From the NCBI GenBank assembly GCA_964618565.1, contig CAZUBA010000029.1:1-21543 (forward strand): a stretch of 21,543 nt of DNA, read 5' to 3'. The DNA is from STC-113 sp964618565 (GTDB lineage Bacteria > Patescibacteriota > Gracilibacteria > BD1-5 > UBA2023). The position numbers and the translations under genes are program-made. Of the stretch, positions 9,244 through 18,689 are shown in pieces. The notes beneath the pieces are model-generated. The model had not been told where the DNA came from, ran no database searches, and was given only the letters and a program-made list of their open reading frames with translations. How positions within the stretch are numbered: the stretch's first letter is position 1; every line of letters starts with the position of its first letter.

Positions 9244-12200
9244 TTATCTTGAAAGGATATTTAGTTCAAGTATCTTTATGGCTGGCTTCCCAGATGAATT
9301 CAGTGCTTCTATCTTAATTGAATATGTTCATATTTCAAAATCTTTTGTTTCATTTATAGGAAAAACGAAATCAGCACCTCAATCGACTATCTTATATAAT
9401 TTGCCATTAAGGTAAGCATTTATAGCCGTAACTGCCGAAGGATTTGATATCTTTCATCTTATATTTGCGGTCTGATCTCTGAACAAGCTTAATGTAGCAT
9501 CTCATTCCAGCGGATTGGTCATTGTTATGGCTGGGGACGCTGGTGACTCAACTATTGAAACAGGTTCAGCTGAAGCAGCTCAAGTTGAAGCATCCGGAAG
9601 AGGCTGAATCGCTTCTCCTGAAGTATTGAAAACATAATTTGCAGATCCGGCATAGTAATATTTATCTATTGCCTTGATTTCAATTTTATGGCCTCATTCT
9701 GGTATATCGATGGCTGTGTTTATATTTCATGATTTTTGTTCCTCAACGGGAATTGTTTTTATCACACTTCAGTCCAAAGATATGAGAACCTTAATCACAG
9801 GATTGTTTGAGTCATATCTTATTTCAAAAGATTTGCTTCAAGCAGGAATCATCGTTCAATCTACAAGGCTAGACGAAATGCTTACGCCCGAGAATTCTCT
9901 TCATGGCCTCTCACATGGTGTCTCCAAGACATTTGAAACCATATCTGTATCAGCTCAGAAAGCAGAGTACTTGCCGATTGATTTCAACCAATCAGTATTG
10001 AAAGAATCTATGATCGGGAAAGTGCTTGTTCAGGTGAATATGGTCCTAATCGCTTCTTGCGGAGTCGAATCAGTTATTTGTCAGTTACACAAGCTGTCGA
10101 CTTGGACGCTCTTATATCCTCAATCATATTCTGTAGGCTTAACTGCAAAAATAGAGGAAACCTTAAGTTCATCAGGCGTAGAGCTGGAAGCCAGCCTTCA
10201 TGAAACTTTTGAAATCGTAGCGTGGAAAGTTCCTTCAGGTTCTTTGAAATCTAGCTTCTCTAGCCCTATATGGGCAAATTCCATGTAAGAATGCCAAATA
10301 GGGGCAGCACAATTGAGTCCGTCACAATTTCATTTTGTAGGAGAACCGTCAGAATTACCAGCCCAAACTACCGTAGTTATCTGTGGAGTATATCCTGCCG
10401 TCCATAGATCTCAAGGAAGGATTTCCTTCTTCTTTCATTTTGAAACATCTTTGTTTGAGGTACCTGTTTTTGCAGCGACCTTTCTGTCTTTAAGAGTCAA
10501 TACGTTATTCCAATATTGATTCGGGCGGCTTCATGCGTCTGAAAGTATCTTTGAGATTATGTATGAAGCAGGTGCGCTGAAAATCTGTGTTCAAGAATTT
10601 TTCCTGAACTGATCTATGACGTTTCATTTTTTGTCTTCAATTCTCAAAATCGGTGTAATATCTCTTCTTACTCACATATTTGCAAACACTGAATAAGCTC
10701 ATGCTAATTCAATAGGCTTAAGTTCTCATGTTCAGATTGCCAATGGTCATCCATAAGAGGACCCTAGCTTAAGCGTAGCGATTCAGAGGTCATTTGCAAA
10801 TTTGATGATGACATCTTCTCATCCTCAGAAAAAGAATGCTTTTATCGCAGGAATATTCCTTGAATAATCAAGTGCCTTTTTCAGAGGCATAAGCCCCATG
10901 AATTTCCTGTCATAATTATCCGGTTCCCATTTTCAGAACTTAGCATCGCTATCATATATCGGAGTATCTGGTCCGATTGGCTTTTTTGCTATCGCATTCG
11001 CATACACTATCGGTTTGAAGCTTGAGCCGGGCTGTCTTTCTGAAGTTACAATGTTAACATTTGCTCATTTATCATCAGAAAAATAATCAGCTCCTCATAC
11101 CATTGAGATAATCTGTCAATTCCTGTTATCGATACTTATTAATGCCGCATTTGATGCACCATATGTTTTTTTGTTTATATCAACTTGTTTTTTTACGAGT
11201 TCCTCGGCCTTGTCTTGAAGTTTTGGGTCAATTGTAGTATATATCCTTAATCATCCCTGTGCTCAGAAATCCTTCCCATATTTATCTTCAAGATACTCCT
11301 TGACATAAAATACAAAATAAGGATATTTGATATTTTCTGTGTATTTCTTGAATTTGAAATCTATTGATGTAATCATTGCAGTCTTGAAATCATCGTTCTT
11401 GATTTTTGTATCTTCAAGCATTCTTCATAGGACAAAATCCTTTCTTCAAGAATTATACTCCAGAACGTATCAGCTCAGATCTTCATTTGGTTTTTCTATT
11501 TGAAGGGAATCATAAGGAATCCGGATTGAATTCTCCATATCCATCAATTTAGAATAATCTATGGTTGTACATCATGAATCATCAATCTTAAAAGATTCTT
11601 TAAAGAATTTCTTTTCCAGCTTGCAGACTTGTATATTGTCTCAAACCTTTTTTAGCTCCATATCGGTAAATATGGACTTCAGCTTATCGGAAAGAGGTTT
11701 ATAGAATGAAGGATTTTCTGTTTCCGCAATACGGATTATATCTTTTGGAGCCTCCTCTTTGTAGACATAAGTATAGCCCATCAGCCTATCCTTGTGGTTA
11801 TATGGAGAATAATAGGTAGGACCTTTTGGAATAGACGCTAGGATTGAACTCTCTAGAATTCATAGGTCTTTGGAAGATTTTCAGAAAAATGTCTTTGACG
11901 CTTCTTCGATTCAGAAAGCATTGCTTCAGTAAGAAATCTTATTCAGGTATAGCTCTAGGATTTTTTCTTTTGAAAAAGAGGTATTAAGCTGGTAAGAAAG
12001 ATATATTTCCTGCAATTTCCTTTTCAGGCTCCTTTCAGAAGTCAAGAAGCTTACTTTTATAAGCTGTTGGCTTATTGTAGAAGTTCATTTGATCCTATCT
12101 GATTTTCCCGTTATATAATTCAATCATGCTCTTACAAGTCATTTGAAATCGAATCATTTGTTTTGAAAAAATGTCTTATCCTCAGTACTGATAATGGCGT

Positions 12201-12519
12201 CTCTCATTGTCTGGCTTATCTGAGAATATCAGACATAGGTCCTATTTTCATCTGTATACAGATTATAAAGCTCTCATCAATTCTTATCATATATTACTGT
12301 AGTTTCAGGCAATATATTATCTCACAGCTTCTTTATCGAAGGCAGATCATGAAGATAAGTAATGTATATGACTCAGCTGAAAATGAAGAAAACGACCAGA
12401 AGAAGCCATAGAACATGCAGTGCAATGAACTTTGTGCTTTTCATTTCATCTGTCTTTTCTCTCATCTGCTTATATTTTATTCTTTTCTTTATAAGTTCCT
12501 TATTTAGAATAGGTTTCAT
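9244..12519 (-). CDS. class A penicillin-binding protein (transglycosylase/transpeptidase) with long C-terminal extension
   Basis: 1091 residues. An N-terminal cytoplasmic basic segment is followed by one membrane helix (about 31-55). The GT51 glycosyltransferase domain shows STEDKTFFQNKGFDFKG (catalytic Glu about 113), KGTSTISQQLIK, LELYLNKISYGSNAFGIEEA and ASIPKGPTYYSPY. The transpeptidase has GSSFKP (Ser499, Lys502), YSRN as the SxN motif and KTGTS (Lys684). It polymerises and cross-links peptidoglycan on the outer face of the inner membrane. After the transpeptidase, about residue 765 onward, come some 325 residues. These include an Ala/Ser/Pro-rich linker (around ASPAITMTNP) and beta-rich repeats ending KIEALNSSGKP, resembling Ig-like wall or surface modules. 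The ATG lies 1 nt beyond the LCP stop. The frame has many UGA-Gly codons and no internal TAA or TAG. Confidence 0.95.
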
Positions 12520-12520
12520 A

Positions 12521-13981
12521 TTAATCTTTTAAAAATAATTTATAATCGCTTCCTAACACTACTTCTATCTTAGTGCCTGGATTTTTTGAATATTGCAGTT
12601 CCCTTTCCGCTGACTGATCGCAGAACAGGAATTGTCAGATTGCTTCTAGGACTTTGCTTTGAGGATTCAAGCCTACCTTAGACTTTTCATCCCAAATGTA
12701 ATAAATTTTTGTTTTCTCGATTTTATCTTTAGTACTTAAAATCGAATCTTTATTTGGAATATTGAATCAGAATTTCTTGAATTCAACTGCAAATTTATTT
12801 GCAAGTCAGCTCACTTTTGTTGAATTCACAAAATTTATTTCAGGTTTGTCAGCATAAATTTCAGGATAATTGAAAATCATATTGGCGAATCTGTTTATTT
12901 GCGTGTATTTTGATACGTTTGAAGGCGTTGCCTCATCAGGAAGTACGACAGATGCTCATCAGAAAGATGCCCTTTCAGGCGTGTACAGGAATCATCAGGT
13001 ATCACAAGCATTCAATCATCATTCACAGCTATTATTCAGGTTGAATGAAAAAATGTTATCATTAGGAATTTCTTTTGCTAAGGCAGCGAGGCTTATTATT
13101 TCCTTTACCCCCATATCAGTCCTTATATTTGAATTCAGAGTATAAAAGAGTGCCTTTAGCTTTGTGGGGCTTCAGATATAATTCAGATTGAGAAGCTTCG
13201 TCTTGATTGCCTTGATTACCAATTGTTGTCTGAGAGAACGATCGAAATCACTTGTCGAATGTCTGCTTCTTGCATACTTGAGCGCCTTTGTTCAATTCAG
13301 GACTTGAATTCATTTTTTTACTGAAAATGTCTCGTACCCCCAATTATTATCAGGATATTCTGTATCTGTAAGATCTTTTGGTATATCAATTTCAATTCAA
13401 CCCAGAAGATCGACAAATTTAACGAATCAATTAAAATCCAGATTCAAAAAATAATCGGTCTTTTCTCAAGTGATCTGCTCTACCTTGTCTTCAAGATCCT
13501 TCATGGCTTGGCTTTCCGAGTACTTTTTCTTTCATTTCAGATATAGCTCATTGATTCTTCATTCATCTCATCCTGGATATGTCACATATAAATCCCTAGG
13601 CAAAGAAAGCATTGAAACCGTCTTCTTCTTTGTGTTGATAGATGCCAAGATTATCGTGTCTGTAAGATCTCATCATTCATGGTCTCATCATCACATTCAT
13701 GTGAGGAGTATATTAATTTTCTCCTTCGTCGGATCAATGGAACTTAATCAGCTTACATTAAGAAGATTGAAAAAACTGAAATCAAGTGAAAAACTCGATA
13801 ATTTCGAGAAGGTGAACATTCCCAAAACAACTATCGCCGAAACTCAGATGAGCCCAAGAAGGATTCATGACAAGAAATTTTTTCTTTTTGCTTGAATATA
13901 TTTTTCTTTAAACGATTGGAGTGTAGTATCTATAATTGACTCTTCGTGAACTTTTTTGATTTTATATTTCTTAAATGACAC
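12521..13981 (-). CDS. LytR-CpsA-Psr (LCP) family phosphotransferase
   Basis: About 486 residues. One N-terminal membrane helix (SGILLGLIGVSAIVVLGMF, about 49-67) is followed by the LCP domain. This begins KINILLTGMGGGDHEGG, then LTDTIILASIN, SLPRDLYV (Arg129), GRINELY, and YARSRHSTSDFDRSLRQQ (Arg248). These arginines and aspartates bind the polyprenyl diphosphate and Mg. A C-terminal part with NNSCEGG and the KIEVVLGSDY end resembles the LytR_C domain. LCP enzymes move glycans from lipid carriers to peptidoglycan or proteins outside the membrane. It fits the sugar phosphotransferase at 5626-7044 and the PBP it precedes by 1 nt. No ATG occurs early in the open frame. GTG at 13979-13981 is my start, but another non-ATG start is possible. 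Confidence 0.9.
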
Positions 13982-14295
13982 TTGTTTAAGGATTACATAA
14001 TAATAGGACGCGACTCAAATACTCTTCTTGTAGAGCGATATTTAAATTATTCAAAAATGAAATGATATTTTGTTTGGTTTTTGCTGCTTTTTGTAGATGC
14101 ATTGTATGAAAAAGTGATGATTTTGCAAAAGAAAATAAACACTTTTTTAACAATGATTTTTGCCAGTTTCAAAAAAATGTCAAAAAGTGTCCATAGTGAA
14201 TAACTTAATAATTCCGATAATTGTCAATGCATTTTATGTTCCCTTGTTTTCTTTTTGCTTGACAACAAACCAAAAAAAGATAACTTACTATCGAT
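13982..14295. other. 314-bp divergent intergenic region between the LCP and rsmH genes
   Basis: Very AT-rich with no gene I would defend. The octamer AAAAAGTG occurs at 14109-14116 and 14182-14189 and inverted (CACTTTTT) at 14140-14147. The last two form a 9-bp inverted repeat (14139-14147 with 14182-14190). This could be an operator or hairpin, or chance in A/T-rich DNA. A 48-codon frame (14057-14203) is discussed under rejected items. No mraZ gene is present before rsmH. Confidence 0.5.
14259..14286 (+). promoter_or_regulatory. candidate rsmH promoter
   Basis: A perfect TTGACA (14259-14264) is followed after 16 nt by TAACTT (14281-14286), a weak -10. The position, just before the ATG at 14296, would leave almost no leader. 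Either the transcript is nearly leaderless, or the true start is further in, near the conserved HIPVL segment. Confidence 0.3.
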
Positions 14296-15303
14296 ATGAA
14301 AATATCAAGTATTGTTTTTAGGGTTTTTAACATTTTTTTGACAATTTTGGCCATTCAAAATCCATGACATATTCCAGTGCTTTATCATGAGATTCTTGAA
14401 GGTATCTCATTGTTTCAGGATAAGCAGAATATAGTCGTTGACGCGACACTCTGATTATGATGACACGCAATATGAATACTGTCCAAAATGAACAAAGGCG
14501 ATGTATTCATTGCTTTTGATGCAGACTTAGACAATCTAAGATCGGCTCAAGAAAATATTGAGGCTTCTATATGAAACGAAATCAAAAACAAAAACATAAC
14601 CATACATTACATTCATTCCAACTTCAGATTCCTGAGTAAAAATCTATCCGATATCTGAGTTGACAAAATCACACATATATACTACGATTTCTGAGTCAAC
14701 AGTGTTCATTACGATAATGCCGAAAAATGATTCTCATTCAGATTATCATGACCTCTAGATTTGAGGTACGACAGATCCTCATGAATTACAGCCAAGGACG
14801 TTGTAAATACATATGATGAGCAGGAACTCCGAAAAATATTCTATAGCTACTGAGAAGAAAAGAAAACTCCTTTCATAGTCGAAGCTATTCTCAAAGCTAG
14901 AAAAATATCTCCCATATCCACCACGGATGAGCTTGCCGATATAATACAAAAATCCAGTTTCGACCCAAAATCAAAAACAAGAGTTTTCCAAGCTCTGAGA
15001 ATTGAAGTTAATGATGAATTCTGAAGCATAAGAGATTCACTTAAGGACGCAATCGGGCTCCTGGAAGTAAATTGAATAATCGAATGCATAACTTTCCATT
15101 CGTTGGAGGACAGAATAGTCAAAGAAATATTTTCAAGTTTCTGCACAGAAGAGATAGATGACTTCACTGGACAGACAATAAAAACTTGAATAGCGAAAAA
15201 AATCACCAAAAAACCGATAATCCCAACAGAAAAAGAAATTGAGGCAAATCCTCGTTCCAGAAGCGCAAAATTAAGAATTATACAAAAAATACGTACCATT
15301 TAA
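14296..15303 (+). CDS. rsmH: 16S rRNA (cytosine(1402)-N(4))-methyltransferase
   Basis: 335 residues. It uses S-adenosylmethionine to methylate C1402 in the decoding centre of 16S rRNA. Family landmarks are HIPVLYHEILEG (25-36), the SAM-binding VVDATLGLGGHA (about 47-58), ITHIYYDFGVNSVHYDNAEKG, a FRLSGPLDLRYD block, FQALRIEVNDE and ITFHSLEDRIVK near residue 270. The tail is the usual basic NPRSRSAKLRII segment. UGA encodes glycines in the SAM loop (TGA TTA TGA TGA). The first 24 residues are hydrophobic and unusual, so translation might begin downstream at a non-ATG codon. It is followed after 12 nt by an FtsL-like gene, the normal order in division/cell-wall clusters. Confidence 0.96.
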
Positions 15304-15315
15304 CCAAAATAGTTG

Positions 15316-15696
15316 ATGAACCCAAACCTCATCGTAATGAAAAAATGAAGAATCCCATTCTTTTCCGAGAGAAAAACTACTCGTGAAAATTATAAGTTAT
15401 CTTTTACAAAGACTTATGTAATGGCGTTGCTCATGATTTGATTCCTATGAATATATTATGTTTGGACTCTCAATGTGAATGCGACTAAATGATATGTGAT
15501 AAGAAATCTTGAAATCGAAAAAAGAAATCTGACTTTTGAAGAGAATCTTGTGGACATGAAGATAGCAGAAGCACAATCTCTTGATAATGTAGTCAATGAC
15601 CCCTCTATTCTTGTTATGCAAACTGCAGAAAATCCGCAATATCTGGTTTTGAAAGATGTCAATCTTGCATTTATGAAATGAAATCAAGAACAATAA
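15316..15696 (+). CDS. ftsL: FtsL-like division protein (short bitopic membrane protein)
   Basis: 126 residues: a basic N-terminal cytoplasmic segment (about 1-33), one membrane helix (about 34-51, MALLMIGFLGIYYVW), then a periplasmic heptad-like region (VIRNLEIEKRNLTFEENLVD) that should form a coiled coil. Sequence is poorly conserved in this family. The call rests on topology, size and position directly after rsmH, where FtsL normally sits. FtsL works with FtsB and FtsQ to activate septal murein synthesis. A second ATG at 15337 could be the true start. A terminator follows, so no ftsI or mur gene continues the cluster. A different bitopic coiled-coil protein cannot be excluded. Confidence 0.68.
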
Positions 15697-15717
15697 GCCC
15701 CATTTAGAAACAAAAAC

Positions 15718-15742
15718 AAAAATCCCCTTTGAGGGATTTTTT
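15718..15742 (+). terminator. intrinsic terminator after the rsmH-ftsL unit
   Basis: AAAAATCCC (15718-15726) pairs with GGGATTTTT (15733-15741) around a 6-nt loop, followed by more T. It lies 21 nt after the FtsL-like stop. Confidence 0.75.
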
Positions 15743-15754
15743 AAATTTTTATAA

Positions 15755-16051
15755 ATGAACATGAAAGAAGAAATTTATATCTTTCTGGCTTCCATACCAG
15801 CCTGAAAAATCGTCAGCTACAAGATAATCTGAGAAAGATTCGGCATACATCCGAGATATGTGGCAAGAATTATGGCATCTAATAAGAATCCTGATATTTA
15901 TCCGTGCTACAAAGTCATAAATGCAGATTGAAAAATTTGATGATATAATCTATGAGTCGAAGAAAAAATCAGAAGACTTGAAAAAGATCGGATAGAGATA
16001 ATAGATTGAAAAATAGGCTCTTCTTATTTCTGGAATTTAAAAGACAGATAA
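15755..16051 (+). CDS. MGMT-like (Ogt/ATL family) DNA-binding domain protein
   Basis: 98 residues, comprising only the C-terminal DNA-binding domain of O6-alkylguanine-DNA alkyltransferases. The order is family-typical: AGKIVSYKIIGERFG, then PRYVARIMASNKNP (helix-turn-helix recognition helix with a possible arginine finger, R38), YPCYKVINADGKIGGYNLG, and VEEKIRRLEKD. The active Cys is kept (C51), but the canonical PCHR reads PCYK, so the histidine that activates the cysteine is replaced by tyrosine. It may be a weak alkyl acceptor or a lesion sensor that recruits nucleotide excision repair, as the cysteine-less ATL proteins do. Its 3' end overlaps the convergent AlkD-like gene by 28 bp. A second ATG at 15761 is an alternative start. 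Confidence 0.85.
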
Positions 16052-16740
16052 TATTTTCTTTCTTTCTCATCGAATTTTTCAATTGTGTACCGTAGCATTG
16101 TTCTTGGCATCTTATAGATATTTTCTTCTAGAAATGTAATAAGGGCCTGCTTATCTTTCTTCCCCACCTCACGCAGCATCCAGCCAACAGCCTTATGTAT
16201 CAGATCATGCTTATCGGCAAGAAGTATTTTTCATATTTTCAAGATATCCTCAAATTCATTTTTCCTGATAAAGGCGTAAGTCGCTAGCACGCCTATTCTT
16301 TTTTCCCATAGATTATCTGAGTTGGCCAAATTATAAAGAATTCCCCTGTCTTCTCATGTTTCCTCCAAATATCATCAAACTATATTCGGGGCCGACAAAT
16401 CTACCAAATCCCAATTATTGAATCTTTTAGAATTCAGCATATAAAAATCATATATTTGCTTCTTGATTTTCACTGAGCCTTTTTTGAATTGTTCAACAAG
16501 CACAAATGCTCAAATAAGCCTTTCTTCGTGGATTTCACTATTCAGAAGCTTTTCTATATCTTTGAAATCAAGATCCTTATAGAATCTTTTTACAAGTTTT
16601 CTTGATTCTGGTACCGAAACTCACAAGAATACATCGCCTTCGCCATATTGTCATATTCAAGTCTTGAAGAATCCTGAAAGGATTTTAGCTTTTTCTGTAT
16701 TAGCCAGATTTAAAAGCTCTTCTTTTAATCTATTCAACAT
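16024..16740 (-). CDS. DNA alkylation repair protein, AlkD-like HEAT-repeat glycosylase family
   Basis: 238 residues, close to the 210-240 typical of the family. KAKILSGFFKTGIGQYGEGD then VFLGVSVPESRKLVKR is the hallmark N-terminal motif. A stack of helical repeats follows, with IHEERLIGAFVLVEQF, RFNNWDLVDLSAPNIVGGYL, LWEKRIGVLATYAFIRKN and LIHKAVGWMLREVGKKD. The Trp-Asp (NNWDLVD) and Trp-Glu-Lys-Arg positions correspond to the residues that line the DNA cleft in AlkD, which removes N3- and N7-alkylated purines. Glycines encoded by UGA include IGQYG and VGGYL. The gene runs towards the MGMT-like gene and overlaps its last 28 bp. Both deal with alkylated bases, so the pair may be functionally linked even though they lie on opposite strands. 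Confidence 0.93.
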
Positions 16741-16902
16741 TGGATATAAATTATTATTATAGCAATATTATATCCATATCTATAAAAGATGAAAAACATA
16801 TAATTGACAAAAATTAATACTTTGGAAACATGAAAATGATTATAGCTATTTTAAAAACAGAATAATTTCTTGTTCATGGTAATTTATATTTACGATTAAA
16901 TT

Positions 16903-16925
16903 TAAAAAACCTCCTTTTGAAGGAG
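16903..16925 (-). terminator. intrinsic terminator of the diguanylate cyclase gene
   Basis: Read on the - strand, CTCCTT, a 3-nt loop and AAGGAG (16911-16925) are followed by GGTTTTTTAAA. It begins 16 nt after the cyclase stop at 16941-16943. Confidence 0.7.
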
Positions 16926-16940
16926 ATTTTAGGTTTTGGC

Positions 16941-18086
16941 TTATTTATTTTTAGTGAGCTGGACTACATCGTATATCTGCTGCAATATTGCTGACGATGA
17001 AGCGTTTTTAACTATCTGTATCAGAAGCTCATTGAAGATACTGGGATCCTTGATGGATGCTATTTTTCTTGCTAGTCTATAAATCTGGCTATTTTCATTT
17101 TTTTGCTTGTACATATGATCGTCCGCTTCATTGATCCTATCGATGAATGATTTAGATCCATCAAAAATACTGTAGCCCATTGACACATGAATCGGGAAAG
17201 CCCTTTTTTCATTCAATGCTTCAAGGCTTTTATTTATTCTTGCTACTATTTTCTCTAATATATACGCCTCAGGAGAATCTATGAGAAGTAAGAATTCATC
17301 TCATCAGTCTCTACAGGCCTTGTCACTGATTCAAAGTGAAGTCTTGAGTATCAATCATAATTGTTCCAGAACTATATCTCATTCCGTATGTCAATAAGTA
17401 TCATTGACCATCTTGAAATCATTTATATCAATTTTGATAATGGAATATGGCCGTTTTTCACCCGCATCAGAAATATATTTTGAATTATGAAGTCCGGTCC
17501 TCGGATCCTGATATTTTGATTCCAGCACATTCAATTTGGCTTTTATCAGATCAGCGAATCATATCGTAAAAATTGTGTTTAAAGTCCGAATATGTTTTTC
17601 AAAGTATCTCTCTTTCATATAGAAGCAAAGAATGAATCAATGGATACAGATAGCAGCTTTTGATCAGATTCCTTGACCTCTGATATTTGTCATTAAGATA
17701 TCTTCCTTAATTATAGTTTGTCTCTCATTATGATATTCCGCCTCATGCAAATCGTTCAGAAATATCTTTTTTGGGTAAGTATGATGGTCGCCTTGATATA
17801 ATACAAGCGAGTTATCAAATGGTTGATGCTGATAGATGCATATGCTTATCGTAGGATGGGTTGTCGCAAAGAAATCCAGTACGCTCTCAAAAAGCTCATA
17901 TGGCTCATTAAAATCTTTTTGGCTTATCATTCAGCTCAATTGGAGTAATGTTCATTTTCATAATCAGATGAATTCAAAAAAATTAGCCCGTATTGTTTCT
18001 TTGAATGTATGAAGATAAAACATGAATTCCTTATCAAGCTGAAAGCTCTTCAGGTTATTATTAATCCTAAATGAGTTTTTATTCAT
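16941..18086 (-). CDS. diguanylate cyclase (GGDEF domain) with N-terminal sensory-like region
   Basis: 381 residues. The C-terminal domain is a complete GGDEF domain: SKYQDPRTGLHNSKY, KIDINDFKMVNDTYGHTEGD (Mg-binding D220), RDGGDEF (261-265), and HVSMGYSIFDGS followed by INEADDHMYKQK. It should join two GTP into cyclic di-GMP. Both glycines of GGDEF are UGA codons (17301-17306), as are those of YGH and EGD. The I-site position that is normally RxxD reads GISD, so product inhibition is probably lost. The first 190 residues form a soluble region without membrane segments, possibly GAF-like, but I cannot assign it. No EAL or HD-GYP phosphodiesterase is in the window. It has a good promoter of its own and a terminator, so it is monocistronic. 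Confidence 0.94.
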
Positions 18087-18112
18087 GTGATGATATTTAT
18101 TAAACTTTGTGC

Positions 18113-18141
18113 ATTATATGATATAAACATTCAAATGTAAA
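18113..18141 (-). promoter_or_regulatory. promoter of the diguanylate cyclase gene
   Basis: On the - strand TTTACA (18136-18141) and a perfect TATAAT (18113-18118) are exactly 17 nt apart. Transcription would begin about 20 nt before the ATG at 18086, which supports that start. Confidence 0.6.
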
Positions 18142-18171
18142 GGAAATAGCAACCATTATTGAAAAAATCAC

Positions 18172-18201
18172 TTGAAATTTTTCAAATTTTCAACATAATA
18201 T
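18172..18201 (+). promoter_or_regulatory. candidate promoter of the DUF1360-like gene
   Basis: TTGAAA (18172-18177) and TAATAT (18196-18201) are 18 nt apart. They place the transcript start shortly before the ATG at 18222, arguing against the upstream TTG at 18159 as start codon. Confidence 0.4.
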
Positions 18202-18221
18202 GTGATATAAACCTTAAAAAT

Positions 18222-18689
18222 ATGCTTATGTCAATTTTTAGGAGTAATAAATCTCATAAAGAAGCCAAAAATGGATATTTTTGGCACATATCCCTCTTCA
18301 CTATTTACCCGTTATTATACGTAGTCATCGTCGGCTTTTTTTATTCTAGGAATATAATCATCACAAGCATCTGATTTTTTGATCTTGTTATGCTTATCTT
18401 GGCAACATTCAGAGTGACGAGGCTTTTTGTCTATGATCATATTACCGATTTCTTCAGAGATTTCTTTGCAAAATTCAAATCATGATTAGGGAAAAGCATC
18501 TCGGAACTTATAAATTGTCCCTGGTGTACAGCAGTTTGGGTCTCAATGCTTCTGGTATTCTTATATTATCTGACACCGCTCTCATGGCTGCTTCTGCTTA
18601 TTCTTGCCATTGACTGAGCAGTATGATTCCTACAGGTTTTATATAAATCAATTGCTAGATGGTGAGATTCATTTAAGCAAAATAAGTAA
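18222..18689 (+). CDS. DUF1360-like membrane protein
   Basis: 155 residues from ATG 18222 (a second ATG at 18228 is equally possible) to TAA. Membrane segments lie at about residues 23-41, 48-61, 96-114 and 119-138. The family pattern is visible: LATFRVTRLFVYDHITDFFR, then ELINCPWCTAVWVSMLL, matching the FR.TRL...D and C.WC..VW signature of the DUF1360 family. The paired cysteines in CPWC may bind metal or form a redox pair; the family's role is unknown. Five UGA codons encode Gly. The gene is 34 nt upstream of the DoxX-like gene and probably co-transcribed with it. The last five bases of the gene lie inside the first copy of a 17-bp tandem duplication. Confidence 0.8.

Noticed and set aside
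9674..10288. 204-codon + strand open frame
   Set aside because: It lies antisense within the PBP gene, whose frame is intact and motif-supported. Its openness is a by-product of the opposite-strand codon use.
13470..13895. 141-codon + strand open frame
   Set aside because: Antisense to the LCP domain; the - strand frame shows SLPRDLYV and other motifs here.
14057..14203. 48-codon frame starting MKGYFVWFLLLF in the LCP/rsmH gap
   Set aside because: It has a hydrophobic start and one UGA, but it is short, AT-rich, has no clear ribosome binding site and overlaps the inverted-repeat region. It is possible but not supported.
14847..15299. 150-codon - strand open frame
   Set aside because: It is the complement of the rsmH coding sequence, which carries clear family motifs across this span.
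18159..18221. Upstream TTG start for the DUF1360-like gene
   Set aside because: The candidate promoter at 18172-18201 would lie inside the coding region, and the added residues are not needed for the conserved part.
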